DNA of 64,000 nt. Origin: JAHBNG01 sp039028975 (GTDB lineage: Bacteria; Chloroflexota; Anaerolineae; Caldilineales; Caldilineaceae). The stretch covers positions 1 through 64,000 of the forward strand of contig JBCCHB010000072.1 of the NCBI GenBank assembly GCA_039028975.1, in the 5' to 3' direction. The position numbers and the translations under genes are program-made. Numbering within the stretch: the stretch's first letter is position 1; the number at the start of each line of letters is the position of its first letter. Below are positions 47,601-55,164 of the stretch, piece after piece. Under the pieces are notes generated by a model. The model did no database searches and was not told where the DNA came from. It was given only the letters and a program-made list of their open reading frames with translations.

Positions 47601-48608
47601 AGGCCCGCCATCACTTTCCTGTAAGCCATTGTCATCATTGTCTTGGTCATTGTCCAATGTATCTGTGAATTGACTGCTTAAAGTGGCATTGGTGGGAGGC
47701 GTAGGGATATAGACGATGTAGCTCCCTGGGGTCAAGTTGCTAAAGAGATAATTGCCTTCGAAATCACTTTGCGTCGTCATCAATGGCGCATCTTGAGCTG
47801 GGTTTTGACTGTTTGTATACAACTCTACGTGAATATTTTGGAAGGTCACGTCGCTGCTGGGAATATGAATACCATCGTCTTCAGTATCGTACCATAGCGT
47901 TCCACCGATGGAGACACCGGGTAGCGGCGTGGGCGTTGGAGAGGCAGGTGTCATCGTTGGCAGAACTGGCGTTGGCGAGGGTGTTTGCGTTGGTATGTTA
48001 GTTGGCGTAGGCGTTGGTTGTGTAATGAGGGCAACCATAGGTTGCAAGCTATTGGAGCTTGCTCGGAACCACACTACATTTTGGGGCTGGTAAGTACCAT
48101 TATTAACTAAGTTCACAATGGTTGCGGCATTTCCACTAAAGCCTTTATTGTTGGTAATGTTCCAGATGGCCCTTTGTACATCTTGGGCATTGTATCCATC
48201 TAACAGCCCTTGAAGTGCTGCTGCAACTTGATTCTGCATAGCAGAAGATATACCGGTGCTTGACGGGGTAATGACTGTATAATCCCACCCAACACCAGGC
48301 GCTGACTTGTCATAATCATAGCAGAAGCCAAAGCTAATAGAGCTGTCGCCAAAGTTGACTAATCCGCCATAGTTGTATGGAATGCTTTGAACTGTATATG
48401 TTTGACCTGTTGATTGGGCCAAAGATTCTTCTTGGGATGCAAAGAGCGAACCAAGCAGAATGGTAATTGATAAGAAGGTAAATACAGCTGAAAATGCAAT
48501 TCTTGTGTAGGGCGCGACTTGAACTGATGCCCCTCTGGTTACTTGATAAACTGGATCTCGTTCCATTTCAGGGTATCCAAGTTTCAATTGACGTTTGAGA
48601 AACGACAT
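44640..48608 (-). CDS. Large surface protein with thioester-like and SdrD B-like domains
   Basis: This 1322-residue protein has an N-terminal transmembrane signal (about 40-60). A domain with SFGFCYDYD and DVQRAIWNI matches thioester (TQXA) adhesin domains, in which Cys and Gln form an internal bond. A Thr/Pro linker (about 200-230) and four SdrD B-like units with GGKVWDDVDRDGIQDS-type calcium loops follow, then a He_PIG/cadherin-like unit, two CBM6/35-like units ending GNHIFAIHLREDGAKLDKL and QHIISVYLREDGTKLDKL, one carboxypeptidase-regulatory fold and the tail IFLPLIQGR. The ATG at 48608 is preceded by GGAGG ten bases away; a TTG at 48635 is less likely. It is probably a surface adhesin. 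Confidence 0.88.
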   Translation of the reverse strand: MSFLKRQLKLGYPEMERDPVYQVTRGASVQVAPYTRIAFSAVFTFLSITILLGSLFASQEESLAQSTGQTYTVQSIPYNYGGLVNFGDSSISFGFCYDYDKSAPGVGWDYTVITPSSTGISSAMQNQVAAALQGLLDGYNAQDVQRAIWNITNNKGFSGNAATIVNLVNNGTYQPQNVVWFRASSNSLQPMVALITQPTPTPTNIPTQTPSPTPVLPTMTPASPTPTPLPGVSIGGTLWYDTEDDGIHIPSSDVTFQNIHVELYTNSQNPAQDAPLMTTQSDFEGNYLFSNLTPGSYIVYIPTPPTNATLSSQFTDTLDNDQDNDDNGLQESDGGPVSSPIIHLQLGTEPGIDIDGDGPDSNLTIDFGFTGPGTVGGKVWDDVDRDGIQDSGEPGQGAVTVQLYDQNGAQIATTTTNSTGLYTLANVPVGRYRVGFETPGEGWWFTAQDQGSDDAVDSDADPFSGRTDEVSLLAGESLMLDAGFLQMQIGDYVWHDVDTNGIQGQNEPGLSGVMVELVSPGQWAFCSNEYETCTISGTATVRYGKNGIYNYQTATDSISCNNQTFGDPLYGTAKTCEYYALDSGSGQVVATTSTNQSGYYYFDGRDVTGGLEPNSPYELRIALNQAALQGFTPTRMNVDSGPNSSDELDSDATREEEYAVINLTTGTSNLNNFTHDFGFGLFTAKISGEAWNDLEGNGIQNPIIPLADGVPVTLMNTRGDIIASTETTDAGTYQFDNLPSDDYVLEFLPPVPSVWFTIKDQGTDEALDSDITPENGLTDVLSMQAGEQNNLVDVGIIRGELAYAPRLPNPGDQTNKVGDTVELILIAIDDENDQITYEATNLPPGLTIGEFSGAITGVPTSIGTFDVTITVKDGTGGISRVSFLWLITEIPIVNCYDMVQEAETAILYGHFARIISLNEGASGGQYIMVPDGFGTEWNGAVEEEKALFCIRTEEAGTYRMKATVLGESSDDNSFYVVVDGTPVNGYLWDVEESQTFIDDYVSHRGGADPVEVALAAGNHIFAIHLREDGAKLDKLALELVHESPQSNGCGGMSQEAESGTLHGNFQIYDDAVASGGQGVYVPDFIGSNFSGATVQDKAEYCFDVPAAGSYLLQGTVQAPDSYDDSFYVTVDGVPSNGYLWDTARTTSSSYALSNLNNRGGANPVILNLSAGQHIISVYLREDGTKLDKLELVDAGVVSASTFHEPTETELPSNGIESHLSGVLSVPSTYQNEPTLAGLSVKVTGAGGYSEEVMTDIYGQYYIDDVPAGEYTVTVELPGEDGGTEAVQQPVSVGTLEVTEASVEYRPFIDNEGAIFLPLIQGR

Positions 48609-49099
48609 AGCGTGTGTGCCTCCTATCATTAGCAAATTCAGATTGCTTTATACTCAGTTGTACTCATGGATCAAGAGGCACCACGGAGGATGAAAATGAT
48701 CCTGCAAATCCCTCTGAATCCGTGTCCTATTTTCAGGGCAGAGCGCAGTGCAACAGGCCGGTTGCCTTTTAGGCGAGGCGCCGTGCCGCACGTGTGCGTG
48801 CTCAATGTGTGGTTGTGTTTGATTACAGATGCAACGCATCCTCTGCTGATATTCAATGACAACAGTAATTCTATTGAATAGCTTAACCTGTTTCGTAAGG
48901 AAGTCACATGGCAATTTGCTGTCAGCTTTGTAGACTGCGCTCGGCGAGATTCTATGGAGGAGAGCATCCTTTGTATGCCGGATGGCAAACAATTTAAAAT
49001 AATCAAAACACAATATTTAAATTTTAAATACGACACGGGTATCGATTCGGGGTTCTATTTAAATTAATAGCGACATTCTGATATTGTTAAATTTAGGTA
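48609..49099. other. Divergent intergenic region, no gene seen
   Basis: Two overlapping minus-strand frames near 48654-49036 lack ribosome sites and homologous features, so they are not called. The part after 48990 is strongly AT-rich (TTAAATTTTAAAT runs) and leads into the promoter at 49100. Confidence 0.5.
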
Positions 49100-49127
49100 T
49101 TGACATTTTAAAATTATGTGATATTAT
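49100..49127 (+). promoter_or_regulatory. Promoter of the DUF2089 operon
   Basis: TTGACA (49100-49105) lies 16 bp before TATTAT (49122-49127). The start of transcription would be near 49134, inside a longer open frame that begins at 49118, which supports the later start codon at 49268. Confidence 0.7.
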
Positions 49128-49174
49128 TTAAACAGTTGGCCGACAACATAATACTGCAAGGATTTCAGACGGCG

Positions 49175-49248
49175 GTCGATTTGAAAGTCGTAGATTTTCA
49201 CCGCTTTACTCGGGTAACCAAAATACGTTTTTCAAACGCAGCTGAGTA
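49175..49248. repeat. Dispersed repeat family, copy C
   Basis: It begins GTCGATTTGAAA as in copy B and ends TTTTCAAACGCAGCTGAGTA (49229-49248), one base different from copies A and B. It lies in the transcribed leader between the promoter and the DUF2089 start codon, ending 19 bases before it. Confidence 0.7.
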
Positions 49249-49267
49249 CCGAAGAGGACGACAGGTT

Positions 49268-49717
49268 ATGATCCCACTACCAAGCCGCTCTCCATTTACT
49301 GGCGGAGAGATTATTGTGACTCGATTTTACTGTCCAGACAGCGATGTGACAGTTGATGGACGCTTTTCTGTCACAAACCCATTCGCTCAATTGTCACAAG
49401 AGCAGTTGAGCCTAATTGAATTGTTTGTACGCAGTGAAGGAAGAATTAGTCGAATGGAAGGCGAGTTAGGGCTTTCCTATCCCACAATTCGCAACCGCTT
49501 ACGAGAAGTCATTCAAGATCTAGGGTATGAACCGGGGCAGGAAGACGATGCACCAGAGGCAGAGACCCCAGAGGTAAAAGTCAAAGTGCAAGTGCAAGAA
49601 GAAGCCGCTTCACCAACGCCCCCAAAGGCTCCTCCGCCGAATCGGCAGGAGATTCTAGAAGCGCTCAATCAGGGTGAGATTGGTTTTGATACAGCCATGG
49701 AGCGGCTCAAGGGGTAG
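49268..49717 (+). CDS. DUF2089 family putative regulator
   Basis: This 149-residue protein has the DUF2089 core VTRFYCPDSDVTVDGRFS, LSQEQLSLIELFVRSEGRIS and LGLSYPTIRNRLREVI, a helix-turn-helix-like segment. The zinc-ribbon Cys of the usual family are mostly gone: only one Cys remains. A Pro/Glu-rich linker leads to a short helical unit (RQEILEALNQGEIGFDTAMERL) resembling the SHOCT-like units of the next two products. The ATG at 49268 is chosen because the promoter and copy C lie upstream. It is first of four genes and probably their regulator. Confidence 0.82.
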   Translation: MIPLPSRSPFTGGEIIVTRFYCPDSDVTVDGRFSVTNPFAQLSQEQLSLIELFVRSEGRISRMEGELGLSYPTIRNRLREVIQDLGYEPGQEDDAPEAETPEVKVKVQVQEEAASPTPPKAPPPNRQEILEALNQGEIGFDTAMERLKG

Positions 49718-49822
49718 GCTCTATAGGGCTAACTAGATAATGTATACAGATAATGTTTTCTATGCATAATCATAGCTGGTCAGATGAAACGCTGAAATGC
49801 TATATCATAAGGTAAAGATACA

Positions 49823-51097
49823 ATGAGCTATCAAGCAACAATATCAACCGACGGGACGCCCGTTATTCACGTAGCGCAAGTCGGTGGTGATCTGAGAATT
49901 CGAGGAAGAGATCAGAGCGATATTCAGATCCAGGGAGATGGAAACAATATTGACTATAATGTTGATGAAAATCAGGTCAACATTACTGATTTAAGTGGCG
50001 ACTGTTTATTAGAAGTTCCGGCAGATTCGAGTATCAAAGTTGCTCAGGTTGGTGGAGACGCCCAAGTCAAACTTGTGGCAGGGCAGATTGAAGTCGCAAC
50101 CATTGGCGGCGATCTCAAAGCCCGTAAAATTGGGGGGATTCAGGTCGGAACTGTGGGCGGCGACGTGTCGGCCAAGAAAGTTAATGCTGAAGTTCAGATT
50201 CAGAATGCTGGTGGTGACGTCACCTGTATTGATGTGAGCGGTTCGGTTGAAGTCAAAGCAGGTGCTGATGTTGCTCTTTCCAACGTGCAAGGGGGCATTA
50301 TAGCAAATGCTGGTGGGGATGTTGTTTTGCGTCTGCAACTTGCAGAAGAGCAACAGTACACGGCAACGGCTGGTGGTGACATTAGTTGTTACTTGCCGCC
50401 AGAGACTAATGCCAAAGTAATGTTGCGTAGTGGATCCCACGTATTGCGCGTTCGAGGTTGGAAAGTGCCACCACCACCGGAAGAAGAGTTATACACATTT
50501 ACGATTGGTGAGGAACGCTCTTCCCTCAACCTAAGTGCTGGTGGAGACATTAGCCTGATCAGTCAGAGCACAGAAGATCAGCAGAAACCGTGGTTCGACT
50601 TTGATATTGATCTCGATTTTGGACCCGATCTCCACTTCGAATTCGACAGTGAAAAGGGGTTCCGTCCAGAGGTATTCTCTGAAGCATTTTCTGGCAAAGT
50701 TCAGGAGCGGGTCCAGAGTGCCATGCGTCAGGCTGAGCAGAAGATTGCGGACGCCCTGAGTCACGTTGAAATGCGGATTGCCAAGGCAGAGCAACAAGCA
50801 GAAAACATAGAGAATAGATGGGCAGGACAGGGCCAACGGCAGGGTCAACGACAAGGCCAACGGCAGGGGCATGATCGCCGTCGCCGAGAGTACCGCCGTA
50901 GAGAGCGTTACGGCCGAGGTCGCCATCATCGAAGTGGTGGAGATGAAATACATGGGCAGGCCCCTCCTGCACCAGCCGCACCCGCTCCCGAATCAACCGT
51001 TACTGAGGAAGAACGCTCAACAGTGCTTCGTATGGTTGCAGAGGGCAAGATTAGCGTTGAGCAGGCCGAAAAATTGTTGGCTGCAATGGGTCGATAG
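49823..51097 (+). CDS. GGD-repeat beta-helix protein with SHOCT-like tail
   Basis: This is a 424-residue protein. The first 250 residues contain eight x-GGD motifs spaced about 20-30 residues (VAQVGGD twice, VATIGGD, VGTVGGD, QNAGGD, ANAGGD, TAGGD, SAGGD). They match the DUF4097/YvlB 'toast-rack' beta-solenoid. A charged amphipathic helix region (about 285-330, VQERVQSAMRQAEQKIADAL), a GQRQ repeat and Arg-rich stretch (about 335-375) and a C-terminal SHOCT-like unit (ERSTVLRMVAEGKISVEQAEKLL) follow. No signal peptide is seen. YvlB/LiaX relatives act in envelope stress sensing. AAGGTAAAGATACA precedes the ATG. Confidence 0.85.
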   Translation: MSYQATISTDGTPVIHVAQVGGDLRIRGRDQSDIQIQGDGNNIDYNVDENQVNITDLSGDCLLEVPADSSIKVAQVGGDAQVKLVAGQIEVATIGGDLKARKIGGIQVGTVGGDVSAKKVNAEVQIQNAGGDVTCIDVSGSVEVKAGADVALSNVQGGIIANAGGDVVLRLQLAEEQQYTATAGGDISCYLPPETNAKVMLRSGSHVLRVRGWKVPPPPEEELYTFTIGEERSSLNLSAGGDISLISQSTEDQQKPWFDFDIDLDFGPDLHFEFDSEKGFRPEVFSEAFSGKVQERVQSAMRQAEQKIADALSHVEMRIAKAEQQAENIENRWAGQGQRQGQRQGQRQGHDRRRREYRRRERYGRGRHHRSGGDEIHGQAPPAPAAPAPESTVTEEERSTVLRMVAEGKISVEQAEKLLAAMGR

Positions 51098-51114
51098 ATA
51101 AGAGGAGAAGCGCT

Positions 51115-51579
51115 ATGGCAACTCAAGAAGAGCGAATGCTCATTCTCAGAATGATCGATGAAGGAAAGATCAGTGCAGATGAAGGTGCTCGGCTTCTTTC
51201 CGCAATGGGCGTAGCAGAACCTCAGGGCGCTACATCCCAAGCGCCTGGACAATCTCAAGCTTCTGGGCAATCCCAAGGTATGTCTGAAGGCTCCCAAGCA
51301 CGAACGGATGTACCCTGGGGCAGCAATCGGTCAACGGCTGAGCAAGTTCGTCACGTACGCTCGATTCGAGTCCGAGTATTCGATCCAGAAACGAAACGAG
51401 AGAAAGTCAATGTGGCTGTGCCGATTGTATTTGCAGAGTTCGTCCTCCGCTTGGTACCGCAGAATGTAGATGTGCGTCTGGAAAAAATTCGTCGGGCCGT
51501 TGAGAGTGGTCAAATGGGCCGAGTGTTTGTCTATGAAGAGCGCGAAGAAGGCATTCGCGTTGAAATTGATTTAGAGTAA
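51115..51579 (+). CDS. SHOCT-like domain protein
   Basis: This 154-residue protein starts with the same SHOCT-like unit that ends the previous product (EERMLILRMIDEGKISADEGARLLSAM). A Gln/Ser-rich linker (about 38-62) follows, then a domain (about 75-154) with VRHVRSIRVRVFDPETKREK and FAEFVLRLVP that resembles the end of DUF4097-related proteins. GAGGAGAAGCGCT precedes the ATG, 17 bp after the upstream stop, so it is the same operon. No membrane helix. Confidence 0.82.
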   Translation: MATQEERMLILRMIDEGKISADEGARLLSAMGVAEPQGATSQAPGQSQASGQSQGMSEGSQARTDVPWGSNRSTAEQVRHVRSIRVRVFDPETKREKVNVAVPIVFAEFVLRLVPQNVDVRLEKIRRAVESGQMGRVFVYEEREEGIRVEIDLE

Positions 51580-51599
51580 GAAGCGTAAAGGAGCCGCCG

Positions 51600-52106
51600 A
51601 TGCCAGCAACTCTCGTTGATAAAGTATCCATGTTGGTTTCATCGAACCTCCAATCCCTCGTTGGACAAGTCTATAAAACCAAGAACACAACCCATTTCTT
51701 TCGTCATTATCTTCAGATTGAAGAACAGTTGGGCGAGGTAGAGCAGGCCATTAGAGAAGCAGACGAAGAGGCCAAAGATCTCCAACAGAAGGGGTTACGC
51801 TGTAGTGAGCAACGCGCCAATCTTGATAAAATGGTCGATGGCTTTCTGGTGCAGCGGCGTGAGAAAGAAGCTGCACGGGCACAAAAAGAGCTCAATCAGC
51901 TGGAGCGGCTCGATGACCTCTACCGTCAACAAGCGCATCAACTGGATGCGAAACGAGCCAAACTGCTTAAAGCCCGAGATACACTAGAAGTACGGTTATC
52001 CTTGATGAAAGAAGAGCGAGAGAAGTTAGAGGCATTTGTTGCTGAATATCGCGCGCAGCAGAGAGGACAAACCGCTTCAGATTCAGAGTACCGAGTCGTT
52101 GATTGA
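51600..52106 (+). CDS. PspA/IM30-like coiled-coil protein
   Basis: This 168-residue protein starts PATLVDKVSMLVSSNLQSLV, which resembles the N-terminal amphipathic membrane-binding helix of PspA/Vipp1. A long coiled coil fills about 45-160 (Glu/Lys/Gln-rich heptads). It is shorter than PspA (about 220), lacking the last helices. AAGGAG precedes the ATG, 20 bp after the previous stop. It is probably the membrane-protecting effector of the operon. Confidence 0.75.
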   Translation: MPATLVDKVSMLVSSNLQSLVGQVYKTKNTTHFFRHYLQIEEQLGEVEQAIREADEEAKDLQQKGLRCSEQRANLDKMVDGFLVQRREKEAARAQKELNQLERLDDLYRQQAHQLDAKRAKLLKARDTLEVRLSLMKEEREKLEAFVAEYRAQQRGQTASDSEYRVVD

Positions 52107-52182
52107 TAGGTATCTTTGTCTGACCATCTATAAAATCCTAAAGAGCCACCAGGATTTCTGATTTAGGACGCATGTGCTAAAA

Positions 52183-52227
52183 TAGCAGAGTAGTGCCAAC
52201 CTTCCGTACACTAGGTCTACTCTGCTA
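52183..52227. promoter_or_regulatory. Inverted repeat abutting the recN start codon
   Basis: TAGCAGAGTAG (52183-52193) pairs exactly with CTACTCTGCTA (52217-52227) across a 23-nt loop; the last A is the first base of the recN ATG. A TAAAAT box at 52178-52183 is directly upstream. It is either a repressor site or an RNA hairpin that hides the start codon; no ribosome site is visible. Confidence 0.6.
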
Positions 52228-54332
52228 TGCTGCACGAACTACATATTCGAAACTTTGCCATTATCGATGACCTGTACCTTACCTTTGGTCCAGGCCTAAA
52301 TGTGTTAACAGGGGAGACGGGTGCAGGTAAGTCCATCATTATCGATGCACTTGGTTTGCTCATGGGGGATCGGGCTAGCACCAGTTGGGTACGCGCGGGT
52401 TGCGAACGATCCGAAATTGAAGCCACCTTCCTCTTAGTGCCCTACGATTCATTAGATGGGGATGAGTCAGACGGTAAAGTACTAGATAGTAAGTTGATTG
52501 ATAGTCAAGAAGCGTCTGTTGAGGGTTTCGAGATAGGGCCTTCCCAAGCTGCACTTCCACTAACCTCTCCTCCCACCTTTGCTACACCTAGCCCGGCTAC
52601 AAATAATTCGGCAAAGGAGCCCAACCAAAGCGACACCGAAGATATTGCTCAACAGGTTCAGCGCATTCTTGAAGAAGGTGGCTTGGACGATCCAGAGAAT
52701 CGTGGCTGGGTTACCCTGAGCCGCGAAGTCCGAATGACGGGGCGCAACATCTGCCGTGTGAACGGGCGTTCGGTCAGCGTTCAAGTGTTAAGTGATATCG
52801 CCAGCTTACTCATTGATGTCCATGGCCAAGGCGAGCACTTGAATCTACTGCATCCTAGAACCCATGTTCATCTGCTGGACCGCTATGCAGGACTCCTCCC
52901 CCTCCGTAGGCAAGTTGCGGCCAAGGTCTCGCAACTACGCAAGATACGTAATGAACTAAAGGAACTCAACCAAGATGCCCGCACCATTGCTCAGCGGCTT
53001 GACATGCTCTCTTTTCAGGTAGAAGAGATTGGTCAGGCTGACCTCGTTGTTGGTGAAGAAAGCTCTTTGGAAAATGAACGAAGGCGTTTGGGCAATGCCG
53101 AAGCCTTGCTCGCTTTGGCCCGTGCAGCCCAGGCCATTCTCAGCGAAGGGGATGGGCCGGAGACACCAAGCGCTCTGGATCTCATGGGTGAAGCCAGTGC
53201 TCGGGTAGAAAAGCTAAGTCGGATTGATCCCGAGATGGAGAGCGTAGCATTAGAAAGCCAAAGCTTGCTAGAGCAAGTCAGCGATTTAGCACGTTCACTG
53301 GAAGATTACGCCGGTCAGCTTGAGTTTGATCCCCATCGCCTGCAAGAGGTAGAAGAACGCATCGAACTGATAGACACGCTCAAACGCAAATATGGTGATA
53401 CCATCGAGGAAGTCATTGAATTTGGGGAAGCCGCTGAAGTAGAGCTAGATGAACTAGTCAATTGGGAAGGCAAAACCGAGGCTTTGGAGGCCCAAGAAAA
53501 TACGTTACTTCTTGAGATAGGTACTCTTGCGGCAGACCTGAGCAGCAAACGACAAGCGGCAGGCGAAACGTTAGCCAAGCAGGTTGAGAAAGAGCTTGCC
53601 GAGTTAGGGATGCAGAAGGCCCGCTGTGGTGTAGCAGTAGAACAGAATGAGAGAGCCGATGGAGCCTATCACCCAGATGGGCGACGGGTGGCCTTTGACC
53701 AAACAGGCGTGGACCGGATCGAATTGATGCTAAGCACCAACCCGGGTGAGCCGCTTAAGCCCATGGCCAAAGTTGCCTCTGGCGGCGAAACAGCACGGAT
53801 TATGCTGGCCATCAAGAGCGTGCTGGCCCACGCCGATGCGACCCCTACCCTCATCTTTGATGAAATTGATCAGGGCATCGGTGGCCGAGTGGGTGCAGTA
53901 GTTGGGCAGAAGCTCTGGGGGTTGACAAACCACCATTCCACAACGGCTTCTTTGTTGTCAAATAACGGAACCAGTAAAAACAAGACGGGTAAAAACGGAA
54001 CGAAGAAGGAGCAAGGCAAAAAGAGCCGCGCAAAAACGAGCAAGGGAAAAGATCCTTCTAAACAAGCCTCGTCCCTCCAAGCCTTGAACCATCAGGTTCT
54101 GTGCATTACCCACCTACCTCAACTCGCCGCATTTGGCGATCAGCATTTTACTGTTAATAAACGAGTCCATTCCGTCGATAAAGAAGAGCGAACCAGCACA
54201 GTCGTTTCCCAACTCGAAGGCGAAGAGCGGATCGCCGAGCTGATGCAGATGTTGGGGGCTACCACCAAAGCCGGCCGCGAATCAGTGGAAGAGATGCTGG
54301 CCGAGGTGGAGCAGGTGAAGGGGAAAAGGTAG
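52227..54332 (+). CDS. recN: DNA repair protein RecN
   Basis: This 701-residue SMC-like ATPase acts in double-strand break repair. It has the typical start LHELHIRNFAIIDDL, Walker A TGETGAGKS (about 31-39), a long coiled coil, signature LKPMAKVASGGETARIMLA, Walker B TLIFDEIDQGIGG and ITHLPQLAAFGD. It is longer than usual (about 560) owing to two low-complexity inserts: about 75-135 (Ser/Pro/Thr) and about 575-610 (Lys/Gly/Ser, between Walker B and the D-loop His). Both inserts are in-frame. The start region is part of an inverted repeat. It is the first gene after the envelope-stress operon. Confidence 0.95.
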   Translation: MLHELHIRNFAIIDDLYLTFGPGLNVLTGETGAGKSIIIDALGLLMGDRASTSWVRAGCERSEIEATFLLVPYDSLDGDESDGKVLDSKLIDSQEASVEGFEIGPSQAALPLTSPPTFATPSPATNNSAKEPNQSDTEDIAQQVQRILEEGGLDDPENRGWVTLSREVRMTGRNICRVNGRSVSVQVLSDIASLLIDVHGQGEHLNLLHPRTHVHLLDRYAGLLPLRRQVAAKVSQLRKIRNELKELNQDARTIAQRLDMLSFQVEEIGQADLVVGEESSLENERRRLGNAEALLALARAAQAILSEGDGPETPSALDLMGEASARVEKLSRIDPEMESVALESQSLLEQVSDLARSLEDYAGQLEFDPHRLQEVEERIELIDTLKRKYGDTIEEVIEFGEAAEVELDELVNWEGKTEALEAQENTLLLEIGTLAADLSSKRQAAGETLAKQVEKELAELGMQKARCGVAVEQNERADGAYHPDGRRVAFDQTGVDRIELMLSTNPGEPLKPMAKVASGGETARIMLAIKSVLAHADATPTLIFDEIDQGIGGRVGAVVGQKLWGLTNHHSTTASLLSNNGTSKNKTGKNGTKKEQGKKSRAKTSKGKDPSKQASSLQALNHQVLCITHLPQLAAFGDQHFTVNKRVHSVDKEERTSTVVSQLEGEERIAELMQMLGATTKAGRESVEEMLAEVEQVKGKR

Positions 54333-54342
54333 GTGGCAAGGG

Positions 54343-54996
54343 GTGTGTCCTCTTTGTGCTTCAGATTCTCCTACCTACTTTTATAAAGATAAGCAGCGGA
54401 TGTACCTGCGGTGTCCTGTCTGTCACCTCATCTTCGTTCCCCCCGCCTATTTCCTTTCCCCAAGTGCCGAAAAAGCTGAATATGATCTTCATCAGAATTC
54501 GCCAATGGATCAAGGCTATCGGCGTTTTCTCAGTCGCCTCTTTGAACCTATGAATGAGCGCATTCCCCCTCAAAGCCACGGTCTCGATTTTGGTTCAGGC
54601 CCTGGTCCAACCCTCTCACTCATGTTCGAAGAAGCCGGACACACGGTCACCATCTACGATAAATATTACGCCCCAGAAGTGGCCACACTTGGGCAAACCT
54701 ATGATTTCATTACCGCCAGTGAAGTCGTTGAGCACCTCCATACACCCCAAATTGAACTAAAGCAACTTTGGTCGGCGCTTCGCCCTAATGGTACCTTAGG
54801 CATCATGACCAAATTAGCGCTCGATCAGGCCGCCTTTAGTCGTTGGCACTATAAAAATGATCTAACCCACGTCTCCTTTTTCTCACGCGAGACCTTTGCT
54901 TGGTTGGGAAAGGAATGGGATGCTGAGATAGAGTTTGTGGGTAGTGATGTGACGTTGTTCCGAAAGCCGCCGAGCCTCAGTCTAAACGAGGGCTGA
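54343..54996 (+). CDS. Methyltransferase with N-terminal CxxC zinc-ribbon
   Basis: This 217-residue protein has two CxxC pairs (CPLC at the very start and CPVC at about 24) forming a zinc ribbon, then a class I SAM domain: LDFGSGPGPTLSLM (about 80), TIYDKYYAP and TASEVVEHLHTP, with LRPNGTLGIMT. The start is GTG at 54343, 11 bases after the recN stop, so it may be co-transcribed with recN. Substrate is unknown. Confidence 0.85.
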   Translation: MCPLCASDSPTYFYKDKQRMYLRCPVCHLIFVPPAYFLSPSAEKAEYDLHQNSPMDQGYRRFLSRLFEPMNERIPPQSHGLDFGSGPGPTLSLMFEEAGHTVTIYDKYYAPEVATLGQTYDFITASEVVEHLHTPQIELKQLWSALRPNGTLGIMTKLALDQAAFSRWHYKNDLTHVSFFSRETFAWLGKEWDAEIEFVGSDVTLFRKPPSLSLNEG

Positions 54997-55164
54997 TGGA
55001 AATCATGCCCCAGGTTCATTACTCTCTTACTTTGGTTTAACGACTAATACCTTCTTTATCATCTACCAAGGCGTCGGATATAAGCGTAAAATACAATCAG
55101 ATAGGTTCAGACATCGTTTGAGGCTTACACCGAATATGATGTTTGTCTGATTGCAGTGTCGTCC

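Noticed and set aside
48654..49036. Two overlapping minus-strand ORFs of about 120 codons
   Set aside because: Cys/His-rich low-quality translations in two frames, no ribosome site, no family features.
49118..49267. 50-codon N-terminal extension of the DUF2089 protein
   Set aside because: It overlaps the -10 box and repeat copy C, and family similarity begins after the ATG at 49268.
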